A stretch of 64,000 nucleotides of DNA from Oscillibacter sp. (GCA_017937405.1 JAGBDS010000042.1:1-64000); one strand, 5' to 3'. Numbered from the stretch's first letter, positions 19,142-27,926 are shown. Made by a program: numbers and translations. Notes: a model not told the origin generated them from the sequence alone.

Positions 19142-20237
19142 CCTTGAAGTCGTCGGCGCTGACGTCCACCGCTCGTCCGGCGGCCTTGGCGGCGATGCGG
19201 GACTGGCCCGTCATCAGCTTGTCGAAGTTGGCCCGGATGTCGGCCTCCAGCTTCTCCGCCACCTCCGGGTTTTCCTGCAGATATTTCTTGGCGGCGTCCC
19301 GACCCTGGCCGATGCGGGTCTCTCCCATGGAGAACCAGGAACCGGCCTTCTGCACCAGATCCAGCTTCACACCCAGATCCAGCAGCTCGCCCTCATGGGC
19401 GATGCCCTCGCCGTACATGATGTCAAACTCCGCCTCCCGGAAGGGGGGCGCCACCTTGTTTTTGACCACCTTGGCACGGGTGCGGCTGCCCACCACCTCG
19501 CTGCCGTTCTTCAGCGCCTCGATACGGCGCACGTCGATGCGGACGGAGGAATAGAACTTCAGGGCCCGGCCACCGGTGGTGACCTCCGGGTTGCCGTACA
19601 TGACGCCCACCTTCTCGCGGAGCTGGTTGATGAAAATAACGATGGTGTTGGTCTTGCCGATGGCGCCGGTGAGCTTCCGCAGGGCCTGGCTCATGAGCCG
19701 GGCGTGGAGGCCCACGTAGCTGTCGCCCATCTCGCCCTCGATCTCGGCACGAGGCACCAGGGCGGCGACGGAGTCCACCACAATAACGTCAATGGCACCG
19801 GAGCGGACCAGGGCCTCGGTAATTTCCAAAGCCTGCTCGCCGGTGTCTGGCTGGGAGATGAGCATGTCCTCCACCTTCACGCCCAGCGCACGGGCATAGG
19901 TGGGGTCCAGGGCGTGCTCAGCGTCCACGAAGGCCACCTCGCCGCCCTTCTTCTGGGCCTCAGCCACCACATGGAGGGCCAGGGTGGTTTTACCGGAGGA
20001 TTCAGGCCCGTAGATCTCAATGATACGGCCCTTGGGCAGGCCGCCGATGCCCAGCGCCACGTCCAGCGCCAGAGAGCCGGTTGGGATGAAGTCCACCGCC
20101 AGGTTGGTCTGGTCGCCCAGGCGCATGATGGAGCCCTTGCCGTACATTTTCTCGATCTGGGCCATGGCGGTGTCAATAGCCCGCTTCTTATCGTCCGCCG
20201 GTGCCGCGGTGGGCATGGGCGCCTTATCTCTTGCCAT
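19131..20237 (-). CDS. recA: recombinase RecA
   Basis: The 368-residue protein is the strand-exchange recombinase and LexA coprotease. Walker [10 protein letters not shown] lies near residue 76; further landmarks are the DAEHALDP segment, the Walker B region [13 protein letters not shown], loop L2 ([12 protein letters not shown]) and an acidic C-terminal tail. AGGAGG precedes the start. It lies downstream of prmC with a 41-base gap. No Gram-positive LexA box (GAAC-N4-GTTC) is visible in that gap or at the upstream promoter near 22.2 kb. Confidence 0.98.
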   Translation of the reverse strand: MARDKAPMPTAAPADDKKRAIDTAMAQIEKMYGKGSIMRLGDQTNLAVDFIPTGSLALDVALGIGGLPKGRIIEIYGPESSGKTTLALHVVAEAQKKGGEVAFVDAEHALDPTYARALGVKVEDMLISQPDTGEQALEITEALVRSGAIDVIVVDSVAALVPRAEIEGEMGDSYVGLHARLMSQALRKLTGAIGKTNTIVIFINQLREKVGVMYGNPEVTTGGRALKFYSSVRIDVRRIEALKNGSEVVGSRTRAKVVKNKVAPPFREAEFDIMYGEGIAHEGELLDLGVKLDLVQKAGSWFSMGETRIGQGRDAAKKYLQENPEVAEKLEADIRANFDKLMTGQSRIAAKAAGRAVDVSADDFKDED

Positions 20238-20278
20238 AATCTCGTCCTCCTAAATCTCTATGTAACCATCAAAAATAT

Positions 20279-21145
20279 TCAAATTTCCGTGCAGAGGGTT
20301 CCGAACACCACTCTCGGAATGTCGTGCAAATCCTTGACGATCTGGATGTCCCCGAAGCCCTGGGCCCGCATGATGCGCAGCACGCTGTCAGCCTGTCCAA
20401 TGCCCACCTCGAAGTACAGCCGTCCGCCGGGGGCCAGGGCCTCCTTCCACTTGCCGGAGATGGTCTGGTAGAAGTCCAGGCCGTCCTCACCGCCGTCCAG
20501 CGCCAGATGGGGCTCGTAATCCCTCACCGAGGCGTCCAGCGTTTCAATATCCGCCCGGGGAATATAGGGTGGATTGGAGACGATGCACTGGAACTCGCCC
20601 AACGCCCGCTCCGGCTTTTCCCGTGCATCGGCCTGCATGGGCACCACCCGGCCCGTCAGGCCGTTGCGGCGGATATTCTGGCGGCAGATCTTCAGCGCCG
20701 CGTCAGAATACTCGCCCAGCACCACCCGCGCCTGGGGCGCCTGAGAGGCCACCGCCAGACCGATGCAGCCGCTTCCGGCGCACAAATCCAGCACCCGGCA
20801 CTCTCCCAACGTCTGGATGTACTCGATGGCCTGTCCCGCCAGAACCTCCGTGTCCGGCCGGGGGATCAGCACGTCGGGGGAGATGTCCAGCGGCAGGCCG
20901 TAGAACTCCCACTCGCCAATAAGGTAGGCCACCGGCTCGCCCGCCAGATGGCGGTCCACCAGGCTCCGCACCTGCCGCTCCAGCTCCGGGGAGGCATACA
21001 GGCCGCCGTCCCGGGCCAGGTCTTCCCGGCTCTTGCCGGTGCCGAAGGACACCAGCTCCCGGGCCTCCAGCGTGGCGGCCTCGATGCCCGCCTTGCGGAG
21101 CTGCTGGCGAATATCCAAATACAAATTGTTATATGTGATAGCCAT
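20279..21145 (-). CDS. prmC: peptide chain release factor N5-glutamine methyltransferase
   Basis: The 288-residue enzyme methylates the Gln of the GGQ motif in release factors. The SAM-binding motif DLCAGSGCIG (near residue 120) and catalytic NPPY (around residue 190) are present, with a helical N-terminal substrate-binding domain. It follows the DUF1385 gene by 38 bases and precedes recA on the same strand. DUF1385-prmC pairs are common in Clostridia. Confidence 0.94.
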   Translation of the reverse strand: MAITYNNLYLDIRQQLRKAGIEAATLEARELVSFGTGKSREDLARDGGLYASPELERQVRSLVDRHLAGEPVAYLIGEWEFYGLPLDISPDVLIPRPDTEVLAGQAIEYIQTLGECRVLDLCAGSGCIGLAVASQAPQARVVLGEYSDAALKICRQNIRRNGLTGRVVPMQADAREKPERALGEFQCIVSNPPYIPRADIETLDASVRDYEPHLALDGGEDGLDFYQTISGKWKEALAPGGRLYFEVGIGQADSVLRIMRAQGFGDIQIVKDLHDIPRVVFGTLCTEI

Positions 21146-21183
21146 AATACGCCTCGTTGTCGATTTTTAGAGAAATCCGGCGT

Positions 21184-22158
21184 TCACCACTCGTCTTTAC
21201 CTTTTTCGGAGGGCAGCACCAGTTCCAGAGACCGGATAGCACACTCGATCATGCTGTCGTCCGGCTCGTTGGTAGTGAAGTTCTGCATCCACATGCCGGG
21301 GGCGGTCAGCACCCTGGCAAGGCCGCTGTCCTGCACATGGCGGCCCACCCAGCGGTTGAACTCGTAGGTCACACCCACCACCAGGGGCAGCAGCAGCAGA
21401 TGCACCAGGCTCCGCAGCCACACGTTGGTCATGGGCCAGATACCGAACACCACACCGGAAAACAAGATGGACACGAAGATGACCACGAACAGGAAGCTGG
21501 TGCCGCACCGGGGATGGTGCCGGGGCTGGACCCGGACGTTCTCCACCGTTAGAGGCAGGCCCGCCTCGTAGCAGAAGATGGTCTTATGCTCCGCGCCGTG
21601 GTACTGGAACACCCGGTAGATGTCCTTCTGTTTGGAGCAGACGATGAGGTACAGCAGGAAGATGGCAATTTTCAGGAAGCCCTCCACCAGGTTCCGGCCC
21701 CACAGGGGGAATCCGGGGAAGAAATGGAGGATGCCGCCGGTGAGGAACGTGGGCAGGATCATAAACAGAAACACGCTCAATCCCACGCCCAACATCACCG
21801 CCAGAGTCACCACCGCGCTCTCCAGCTTCTTGCTGCTGAGGTGCTTCTCCAGCCACAGCTCAAATTTAGAGGGCTGGGACACCTCTTCCTCCGGGTAGAA
21901 ATCCGCGGAGTACATGAGGGCCTTCACGCCGTTGACCATGGCCGCCAGAAAATTGACGGTACCGCGAATGAGGGGCACGCCCAGGATGGGGTAGCGGTCC
22001 TTGATGAATTTCAGGTCCTCGACTTTCTCCACCAGGTTTCCCTCCTGGTCCCGGACCACGATGGCCTGCTTTTCGGGGCCGCGCATCATAATGCCTTCGA
22101 TCAGCGCCTGTCCGCCGATGCTAGTGCGGAACGCGCAGGACTGTTTCTCTTCTGCCAT
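21184..22158 (-). CDS. DUF1385 family membrane protein
   Basis: The 324-residue protein has the DUF1385 N-terminal hallmark GGQALIEGIMMRGP (residues ~14-27) and four or so membrane segments between about residues 95 and 260. His/Cys-bearing loops include AEHKTIFCYE and PRHHPRCGTSFLF. The family is conserved in Firmicutes, usually next to prmC and prfA, and has no established biochemical function. It is the first gene after the promoter at 22182-22210 and probably leads an operon with prmC and recA. Confidence 0.85.
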   Translation of the reverse strand: MAEEKQSCAFRTSIGGQALIEGIMMRGPEKQAIVVRDQEGNLVEKVEDLKFIKDRYPILGVPLIRGTVNFLAAMVNGVKALMYSADFYPEEEVSQPSKFELWLEKHLSSKKLESAVVTLAVMLGVGLSVFLFMILPTFLTGGILHFFPGFPLWGRNLVEGFLKIAIFLLYLIVCSKQKDIYRVFQYHGAEHKTIFCYEAGLPLTVENVRVQPRHHPRCGTSFLFVVIFVSILFSGVVFGIWPMTNVWLRSLVHLLLLPLVVGVTYEFNRWVGRHVQDSGLARVLTAPGMWMQNFTTNEPDDSMIECAIRSLELVLPSEKGKDEW

Positions 22159-22181
22159 GAGGATTCCTTTCTTGCTTTTTT

Positions 22182-22210
22182 AGTATATCACAATGATTTT
22201 CAAAAATCAA
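22182..22210 (-). promoter_or_regulatory. sigma-A promoter of the DUF1385-prmC-recA operon
   Basis: On the minus strand TTGATT (22205-22210) and TATACT (22182-22187) are separated by 17 bases. The predicted start is near 22175, close to the DUF1385 start codon at 22158. No LexA-type palindrome is seen here. Confidence 0.65.
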
Positions 22211-22219
22211 ACATTTGTT

Positions 22220-23662
22220 TCATTCGTTGGAGGGGAGCCGAATGGTCACCACGGCGCCGCCGCCCTCAGCGTTGCCGATCTCAAAGGTACCGCCGTGGAG
22301 CTTGACGATCTCGTCGCACACCGCCAGGCCGATGCCGCTGCCCCGGGCCTTGGAGGAGCCCTTGTAAAATTTCTGCTTCACGTAGGGCAATTCCTCCTCC
22401 GGCACGCCGGGACCGTAGTCCCGAATGCGGATGACCTGCTCACCGTCCTCCAGAGCGATAGACGCGTCGATGCGCTTTCCGGCGCCGCCGTGTTTGGCGG
22501 CATTGTCCAGCACGTTGCAGAACACCTGCTTCAGCCGCTCCGGGTCGCCGGGGATGGGCGGCAGTTCGCCGTCGCCGGGAATATAGTGGAGCTCGACGCC
22601 CTCCTGCCGGAACAGCTCCCGGTAGGTGAAGATGGCGTCCTCAAATTCCGCCTGCAGGTCCACCTGCTCGATGCGGAGGGTGAAACGTCCGTCCTCCATT
22701 TTGGAAAACTCCAGCAGTTCCTCCACCATAGTGGAAAGCCGCCGGGACTCGTTGAGAATGATGCGGATGCCCCGGCGCATCTGCACCGGGTCGCCGGTGG
22801 GGTCCTCCAGAATGGTCTCGCCCCAGCCGTTGATAGCGGTGAGGGGCGTCCGCAGTTCGTGGGACACGGAGGAGATGAACTCGCTTTTCATCTTTTCATT
22901 CTGACCGATCTGCAGGGACATGTCGTTGATGTTTTCCACCAGCTCCCCCAGCTCGTCGGTGTATTTTTTCTCGATTTGGAAGCCATAGCTTCCCGCCGCG
23001 ATGCGCTTGGCCGCGTCGGACACCACCGCCACCGGCTCCACCACATTGTTGATAAACAGCAGGTTGGAAATGATGATGAGGGCCATGCACAGCAGGGCGA
23101 TCAGGCAGATGGCCAGCACTGCAAACATCACCTGCCGGTTGGCAGCCTTCAGAGAGGTCACCAGCCGCATGACGCCCACCACATTGCCGTGGAACACCAG
23201 TGGGTGGGACACCGCCATGATATTTTCTCCCGTCTCCGGGTCACGGCCCCGGAAGGGCGACATCTCCGCCGTCTCAATGGCCTGGGTAATGTCTCCGGTC
23301 CCCGGAGAGGTGCCCGCCGTCAGGCCGGAGGTAGACACCTGGATGCGGCCGCTGCTGCCGATGAACTGCAGCTCGATGCGGTCCTTGTCCTCAAAGCTGT
23401 CCGCCGCCTGCACGGCCTTGGGATAAAAACCCACATAGCCGTTGTCCATAAAATACTCGTTGAAGGAGTTGGCGATGGCCTGGGCCCGGGTCTCCAGGCC
23501 CTTCTGCATGGTGCCGTAATAATAGCTGGACACGCCGGCGGAGAACAGCACCACGATCAGCCCCACCAGTGCAAACACCGGCATGACGGTATTGAAGATC
23601 CACCGCTGCCGCAGACCCCGCAGCTGGAGAGCCTTGAATTTGAAATTTTTCTCCTCAGCCAC
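22220..23662 (-). CDS. two-component sensor histidine kinase (PhoR/BaeS-like)
   Basis: The 480-residue membrane kinase has an N-terminal membrane segment (residues ~25-48) and an extracytoplasmic sensor region of ~120 residues. A second membrane segment (around 160-185), a HAMP linker, a HisKA domain with SVSHELRTPL and a complete HATPase_c domain (N box NVLDNAAKHGG, G1 RDYGPGVP, G2 GSGIGLAVC) follow. I choose the GTG at 23662, which has AGGAGG 7 bases upstream; the TTG five codons earlier lies inside that site. It is the last gene of a four-gene unit with the EcsC-family gene, the response regulator and a lipoprotein. Confidence 0.92.
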   Translation of the reverse strand: MAEEKNFKFKALQLRGLRQRWIFNTVMPVFALVGLIVVLFSAGVSSYYYGTMQKGLETRAQAIANSFNEYFMDNGYVGFYPKAVQAADSFEDKDRIELQFIGSSGRIQVSTSGLTAGTSPGTGDITQAIETAEMSPFRGRDPETGENIMAVSHPLVFHGNVVGVMRLVTSLKAANRQVMFAVLAICLIALLCMALIIISNLLFINNVVEPVAVVSDAAKRIAAGSYGFQIEKKYTDELGELVENINDMSLQIGQNEKMKSEFISSVSHELRTPLTAINGWGETILEDPTGDPVQMRRGIRIILNESRRLSTMVEELLEFSKMEDGRFTLRIEQVDLQAEFEDAIFTYRELFRQEGVELHYIPGDGELPPIPGDPERLKQVFCNVLDNAAKHGGAGKRIDASIALEDGEQVIRIRDYGPGVPEEELPYVKQKFYKGSSKARGSGIGLAVCDEIVKLHGGTFEIGNAEGGGAVVTIRLPSNE

Positions 23663-23673
23663 GGTATCCCTCC

Positions 23674-24471
23674 TCAATCCCGTTCCAGCCTCCGCCGGAT
23701 CAGGAACCGTTTTTCATACTTGATGGCGGCGTACCGCCTTGCCCGGTCCATGATGACCGCGTTCCCGGCGCCGCCCACGGCGCCCACCAGGGGGATATTC
23801 TGCACGGCCTTTCCGCAGAGCAGCGCTTTCGACAGCCGCCGGCCGGTGGCCTCCATCTGACGTTTCAGATTCGCCGCCTCCGGCCACGCGCTGGTCTGGG
23901 CGAACACATCCAGCACCTTGTTCTTCTGCCGCAGGTCTTCCCCGTCGGACAGGGCCGCTTCCAGCAGCCGCAGAACGTATAGTTGCTCCGATGGGCTGCT
24001 GTGGTCGAATCCGAAGCTCTCCGCCGTTTCATACATAGCTTTCAGCAGCATGGCCGTGAACAGCGGAATATCCGGCAGGGCCACACCGAACAGGCCCATG
24101 CCCAAGCCCGCCGCGCCGGAGAGCAGCACATTGCCCCGTCCGGCTTTGGCGGCCTCTCTGGAAAAGGCTCTGAGAGTCCTGCGGTCCTCCCGGAGGTCGG
24201 CGGCGTAAGCGTTCACTTGAAAGGTGCGCTGCCGCTCCTCCAGCCGTCCCGCGCCGGCCAGCACGCCAGTACCCTTTTCAAATACCAGGCCAAAGGCTTT
24301 CACAAAGGCGGCATGAAGGGTCTCCATCAGCTTTTCCGGCACCCGCGCTTCGATTTCCCGTTCCAGGGCGTTCCGCCCCGGCTCCCCATAGCGGCGGAGG
24401 AATTTCTCCTCCCGCCGCCAGACGGCCCGGTATGCCTTTTCCCAGGCCCCGGAGGTCCTTACAGCCCCCAT
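23674..24471 (-). CDS. EcsC family protein
   Basis: The 265-residue protein matches the EcsC family, named after the third gene of the Bacillus ecs operon. The conserved hydrophobic centre is LGMGLFGVALPDIPLFTAM (residues ~124-142), and a second amphipathic region lies near the C-terminus (KAVQNIPLVGAVGGAG). The function is not established; membrane association is likely. It lies between the response regulator (13-base overlap) and the kinase (11-base gap), so it is co-translated with a two-component pair. Confidence 0.82.
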   Translation of the reverse strand: MGAVRTSGAWEKAYRAVWRREEKFLRRYGEPGRNALEREIEARVPEKLMETLHAAFVKAFGLVFEKGTGVLAGAGRLEERQRTFQVNAYAADLREDRRTLRAFSREAAKAGRGNVLLSGAAGLGMGLFGVALPDIPLFTAMLLKAMYETAESFGFDHSSPSEQLYVLRLLEAALSDGEDLRQKNKVLDVFAQTSAWPEAANLKRQMEATGRRLSKALLCGKAVQNIPLVGAVGGAGNAVIMDRARRYAAIKYEKRFLIRRRLERD

Positions 24472-25145
24472 TTATAGCCGTAGCCCCACACCGTTGTAAT
24501 ATAAGTGGGATTCTGCACGTTGTCTTCGATTTTCAGCCGCAGGCGGCGGATATTCACATCCACGATCTTCAGCTCGCCGAAGTAGTCCCGGCCCCACACC
24601 CGGTCCAAAATCTCCTCCCGGGACAGGGCCTTACCGGGGTTCTCCATAAACACCCGCATGATGGTGTATTCCACCTGAGTCAGCTTGATGCGCTGGCCGT
24701 TTTTCTCCAGGGTCCGGTTCCGGGTGTTCAGCAGGAAGGGCGCCTGCCAGATCTCGCCGGACTGTGCCGGTTCCTCGCCGCCGGTACGGCGGAACAGGGC
24801 GTCCACCCGGGCGGTGAGCTCCGCCGGGGAAAAGGGCTTTGTCACATAGTCGTCGGCGCCGGTCATCAGGCCCGTCACCTTGTCCATCTCCTGGGAGCGG
24901 GCGGTGAGCATGATAATGCCGATGCGGGTATTCGTAGCCCGGATGCGGCGGCAGACCTCAAAGCCGTCGATACCGGGCAGCATAATGTCCAGCAGCGCCA
25001 CCCGGGTATCCGGGTTCTCCTTCAGCCGCTCCAGCGCCTCTTCGCCGGTCTCCGCCTCGATAGCGTCATATCCGGCCCGGCGCAGGTTGATGACGATAAA
25101 ACTGCGGATGCTGGATTCATCCTCCAAAACCAGTACCTTCTTCAT
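24459..25145 (-). CDS. OmpR/PhoB-family response regulator
   Basis: The 228-residue regulator has a receiver domain with acidic pocket ED (residues 8-9), phosphoacceptor Asp53 in LLDIMLPG and the conserved Lys in YVTKPFSPAEL. The winged-helix DNA-binding domain occupies about residues 130-226, with the recognition-helix region REEILDRVWGRDYFG. It is co-transcribed with the EcsC-family gene and the kinase, which is its probable partner. Confidence 0.94.
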   Translation of the reverse strand: MKKVLVLEDESSIRSFIVINLRRAGYDAIEAETGEEALERLKENPDTRVALLDIMLPGIDGFEVCRRIRATNTRIGIIMLTARSQEMDKVTGLMTGADDYVTKPFSPAELTARVDALFRRTGGEEPAQSGEIWQAPFLLNTRNRTLEKNGQRIKLTQVEYTIMRVFMENPGKALSREEILDRVWGRDYFGELKIVDVNIRRLRLKIEDNVQNPTYITTVWGYGYKWGL

Positions 25146-25166
25146 GGTCCTATCCTTTCATCCTTG

Positions 25167-26528
25167 TTAATTCTCTCCGGCGATCCACTCGGTCTGGATC
25201 AGGCTGAAGGCAGCCCGCACCTCGTCCGCCGTCATGCCGTACTGCCAGCTATCGTTCCCCTCCAGCAATTCGGCGGCATACAGGGTCTTGGGCTGACGGC
25301 TCAGCAGGAAGCGGCTTCCCCGGACAGCTCTGATCTCCCGGTTGGTGCCGGTGATGGCAGTAATGCGCAGAAAAGGCGCCGGTTCGTTGCCCTCTCTGCG
25401 GGTGTAAAAGGTCACACTGGCCTCATCCTGGGAGGAGGAGCGTGTAATATAGATGCGGTCTGTCCAGGTTTCGGGCAGTTGGAAGTACCATCCATCCTCA
25501 ACACAATGGTATGTCCGCAGGGCGACTTCGCCGTTTCCCGTCTCATCATAGGAAAGCCAATCCATCCGCTGTGTGGGCACATCGTCATCCGTCAGTTCGG
25601 GAAGCCTTACGGGCATCGGCACTTCTGTCAGGCCATCGTTGTTGATGTCCGTGGGATACAGGGTGCAGAAGGGATAGATCAGTCTGGAAACGCCGGTTTG
25701 CTCAGAAATGGCGGTGTTGCTCAGTTCTCCGTTCCGCAGGGCCAGCACGTCCGTCACCGCGCCGGAGAGTTCCGTCACGCTGGTGATAAAGACCGCAGGC
25801 ACGTCATTCCGTAGGCAGCCCCTAGTCACCCGGCTCTGCTGGCTCAGCTCCGCCATGGTGACGGAGAGCCGCGCGGAGGACTGGCTGGCCAGGCCGCCGT
25901 TCTCCTGCCAGCTGTAATAATCAGCGATGCCGCCCTCCTCATCAGACCGCAGGACCACCAGCTCCTGGCGGCCGTCCCGGTCCATGTCCTGGATAGTATA
26001 GCGGACATAATTGGTCCGCAGCAGCATCTCCGCGCCATTTTTTCCCAGGGTATAGACCTCCAGCACCTGAAGCTCCGTGGCGGCCTTCCAGCCCACGGCA
26101 ATTTCTTTACGTCCGTCGCCGTCCAGGTCCTTGTAGTCGATGCTGTAAATAGCGGTACCGCTTCCCTCGATCAGGTCAGACTGCTCATACGTGTCGCCTT
26201 TGGCTGAGAAAATATAGATTTTCATGGGTTTTTCGTCCCCGGAATTACGGAAGAATGCCAGAGCCTCCTCCCTGCCGTCTCCATCCAGGTCCACCATCTG
26301 TACGGACTGGATATTGGTGCCGGCAGTAGGTGCGGCATACTCAGCGCCGCCGCTGAGGATCTCGTTGATCCGGCTGTTCAGCTCTGTGTAGTTTGCCGGC
26401 AGGGCAGGCAGGCTGTACAAGTCCTGGGGGCTGGCGGAGAGCTTGGGGAACCCGCTGCAGCCGGACAGCAGCATGATCACCAGCATGGCTGCCAGAGCCA
26501 GTCCGGCCTTTTGCACTGCTTTTCTCAT
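25167..26528 (-). CDS. lipoprotein with DxDxDG (VCBS/FG-GAP-like) repeats
   Basis: The 453-residue protein has a lipobox LSGC (Cys near residue 24) and at least four calcium-loop-like segments: DLDGDGREEA, DLDGDGRKEI, DMDRDGRQEL and DINNDGLTEV. This pattern is typical of beta-propeller repeat proteins on the cell surface. No enzyme motif is seen. The start at 26528 has AAGGAG 7 bases upstream and gives a clean signal sequence; a Met seven codons earlier is less likely. It is the first gene of the two-component unit, 21 bases before the response regulator, so an accessory sensing role is possible but unproven. Confidence 0.8.
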   Translation of the reverse strand: MRKAVQKAGLALAAMLVIMLLSGCSGFPKLSASPQDLYSLPALPANYTELNSRINEILSGGAEYAAPTAGTNIQSVQMVDLDGDGREEALAFFRNSGDEKPMKIYIFSAKGDTYEQSDLIEGSGTAIYSIDYKDLDGDGRKEIAVGWKAATELQVLEVYTLGKNGAEMLLRTNYVRYTIQDMDRDGRQELVVLRSDEEGGIADYYSWQENGGLASQSSARLSVTMAELSQQSRVTRGCLRNDVPAVFITSVTELSGAVTDVLALRNGELSNTAISEQTGVSRLIYPFCTLYPTDINNDGLTEVPMPVRLPELTDDDVPTQRMDWLSYDETGNGEVALRTYHCVEDGWYFQLPETWTDRIYITRSSSQDEASVTFYTRREGNEPAPFLRITAITGTNREIRAVRGSRFLLSRQPKTLYAAELLEGNDSWQYGMTADEVRAAFSLIQTEWIAGEN

Positions 26529-26675
26529 GCTCCCGCTCCTTTCCGCCAATACGCATAATTTAACGAATACATGATAGCACGTTTCCCCGGTCTTGGATAG
26601 TCTTTCTTCCGATTTTCCACGTTTTTTACGGACTGTTCATTTTTCCGTTATTCCGCAAGGCTCGGAAAGTTTCTC

Positions 26676-26704
26676 TTGAATTTTGACAGCGCATCCTGTA
26701 TAAT
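26676..26704 (+). promoter_or_regulatory. promoter of tRNA-Leu
   Basis: TTGAAT (26676-26681) and TATAAT (26699-26704) are 17 bases apart, with the tRNA 5' end 15 bases beyond the -10 box. A TTGACA nearby at 26683-26688 is too close to the -10 box to be used with it. Confidence 0.75.
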
Positions 26705-26719
26705 ATAAAAGTATTAAAC

Positions 26720-26806
26720 GCCGGTGTGATGGAATTGGTAGACGTGACGGACTCAAAATCCGTTGGTAGCGATACCGTGTGGGTTCGAGTCCCACTACCG
26801 GCACCA
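26720..26806 (+). tRNA. tRNA-Leu (anticodon CAA)
   Basis: The 87-base sequence folds as a class II tRNA. The acceptor stem GCCGGTG pairs with TACCGGC, the D-loop contains TGGTAGA, and the 7-base anticodon loop CTCAAAA gives CAA, which reads UUG. A long variable arm, a T arm with GTTCGAGTC and an encoded CCA end complete it. It lies at the left edge of the mobile element, on the strand that reads into it, so its 3' end is a plausible integration target. Confidence 0.95.
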
Positions 26807-26815
26807 TAAAACATG

Positions 26816-26860
26816 AACGCTTTCGATGCCGTAGGCTAAACGCCTACGGCATCAAGCGTT
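26816..26860 (+). terminator. rho-independent terminator after tRNA-Leu
   Basis: A long stem (centre GATGCCGTAGGC / GCCTACGGCATC, with flanking AACGC/GCGTT and a small internal mismatch) is followed by a T run (26859-26863) and a further T-rich stretch. It lies 9 bases after the tRNA. Confidence 0.9.
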
Positions 26861-26923
26861 TTTGAGATTTTTTGCCCCTCGATTTTCAGAAGTAAAACAA
26901 AAGATGCCAATGCCGTTTTCCGA

Positions 26924-26947
26924 GTAATCAGGGGGACTCGAACCCCC
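26924..26947 (-). repeat. tRNA T-arm-like remnant
   Basis: On the minus strand a perfect T arm is present: GGGGG, loop TTCGAGT, CCCCC (26931-26947), followed by seven bases (26924-26930) placed where an acceptor strand would be. No other tRNA arms are found. Such orphan 3'-tRNA pieces are typical attachment-site relics of integrating elements. It points in the opposite direction to the tRNA-Leu. Confidence 0.5.
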
Positions 26948-26975
26948 ACCATAAAAGAATAGCAGTGGAACGAGT

Positions 26976-27090
26976 CAGCGCCCTTTTTGAAACAGCAAAA
27001 AGGGCGCTGGTTTTTACCCTTCAAATAAGCGCCGATTTCCAGCCTTATCAAAGGTTAGAGAAATTGACGCTTTTTCATTTTCAAAAAGGG
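26976..27090 (+). promoter_or_regulatory. ICE leader 1: terminator with competing downstream arm
   Basis: A 12-bp stem (26976-26987 with 26997-27008) is followed by TTTTT (27011-27015), an intrinsic-terminator shape. Further on, 27079-27090 is exactly complementary over 12 bases to 26981-26992, the ascending arm of that stem. The two pairings exclude each other. The element precedes the first cargo gene (27134). The gap from the tRNA terminator to that gene contains no protein gene that I can support. Confidence 0.55.
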
Positions 27091-27133
27091 CACCAGCCTA
27101 AATCCAAATAGAGAGAAAGGATCAGAGATAGCT

Positions 27134-27832
27134 ATGGAAACAAAACAGCAAAACAGTTATTTTGATGAGCTTGGTCTCCGTTTGAAAAAAGACGGATTCA
27201 CAGTGCTGTCAGAGGAAAACGGTATCCTTCCCATCCGTCTGGACAACAGGCCGCTGTGCTGCGTTACCGATGTTGGAGCCGTCAGATACCGTGAGGAAGA
27301 TATCGCAAATGAGAAGGCGGCACAAGCCTGTGACCGTGTGATGGACATTGCCGCAGAAACAGCAGAGTATGTGCGGCAGATGGAATCGGCGCCCTTTTTG
27401 AAAGTGGGCAGCCTGGAGGGGAACTACAAACTACTGGCTGAATTTAATGGAACAGTCTTGGCAGGCCACTCTACCCGGTACGGTATGGAATTCATCACTT
27501 GGGATCTCATCCAGAACAATACCGCCTTGTGGCAGGGCCACTACTACAGCAGCTACACAGCCGCCAAACAGGACTTCGCATCTCGCGCAGGTCTTATCGA
27601 TAAGCATCAGCTATTTTCCCCGGAGCAGCTCGCAGAGATCTATCGCAGTATTCACGAAACGCTGGATGAGGCGTATCCCATCACAGAAGAAAGGAAGAAA
27701 CTGCTGGAGAGTGCAGCGGAGCAGATCGAATATGCGGTTCCCGACCTGGACAAGCGGGTGCAGGAATCCAATCAGAAAGAGATGGAGGTGGCGGAACAGG
27801 GTCCGCAGCCGAGCATGACTCAGCAATTCTAA
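27134..27832 (+). CDS. ICE-associated protein of unknown function
   Basis: I do not recognise a named domain in this 232-residue soluble protein. A central region around FITWDLIQNNTALWQGHYY (residues ~119-137) looks folded, and helices follow. There is no signal peptide or membrane segment. The C-terminus ends QPSMTQQF, one of the Met-containing tails shared by cargo proteins in this element. It is the first gene of the cargo region, behind leader 1, and is followed by leader 2. Confidence 0.7.
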   Translation: METKQQNSYFDELGLRLKKDGFTVLSEENGILPIRLDNRPLCCVTDVGAVRYREEDIANEKAAQACDRVMDIAAETAEYVRQMESAPFLKVGSLEGNYKLLAEFNGTVLAGHSTRYGMEFITWDLIQNNTALWQGHYYSSYTAAKQDFASRAGLIDKHQLFSPEQLAEIYRSIHETLDEAYPITEERKKLLESAAEQIEYAVPDLDKRVQESNQKEMEVAEQGPQPSMTQQF

Positions 27833-27840
27833 AGATACAG

Positions 27841-27904
27841 TAAGGACAAGGCCGTGTTCCCGCAGGAGCAGCGGTCTTTTTTGTTGTCCTTATCCGGGAA
27901 CACG
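27841..27904 (+). promoter_or_regulatory. ICE leader 2: interleaved complementary arms
   Basis: Two perfect complementary pairs alternate. TAAGGACAA (27841-27849) pairs with 27884-27892, and CGTGTTCCCG (27853-27862) pairs with 27895-27904. Between them a short GC stem (27860-27863 with 27871-27874) precedes a T run (27876-27882), as in a terminator. The order arm A, arm B, A', B' allows a pseudoknot or mutually exclusive folds. It lies just upstream of the 27927 gene, whose AAGGA site follows. Confidence 0.5.
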
Positions 27905-27926
27905 ACACTGCCCGGAAAGGACGACT

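Noticed and set aside
26836..27051. A 71-codon minus-strand frame at the element's left edge
   Set aside because: It covers the T-arm remnant and the leader hairpin, has no ribosome binding site and reads like a tRNA-derived spurious peptide.
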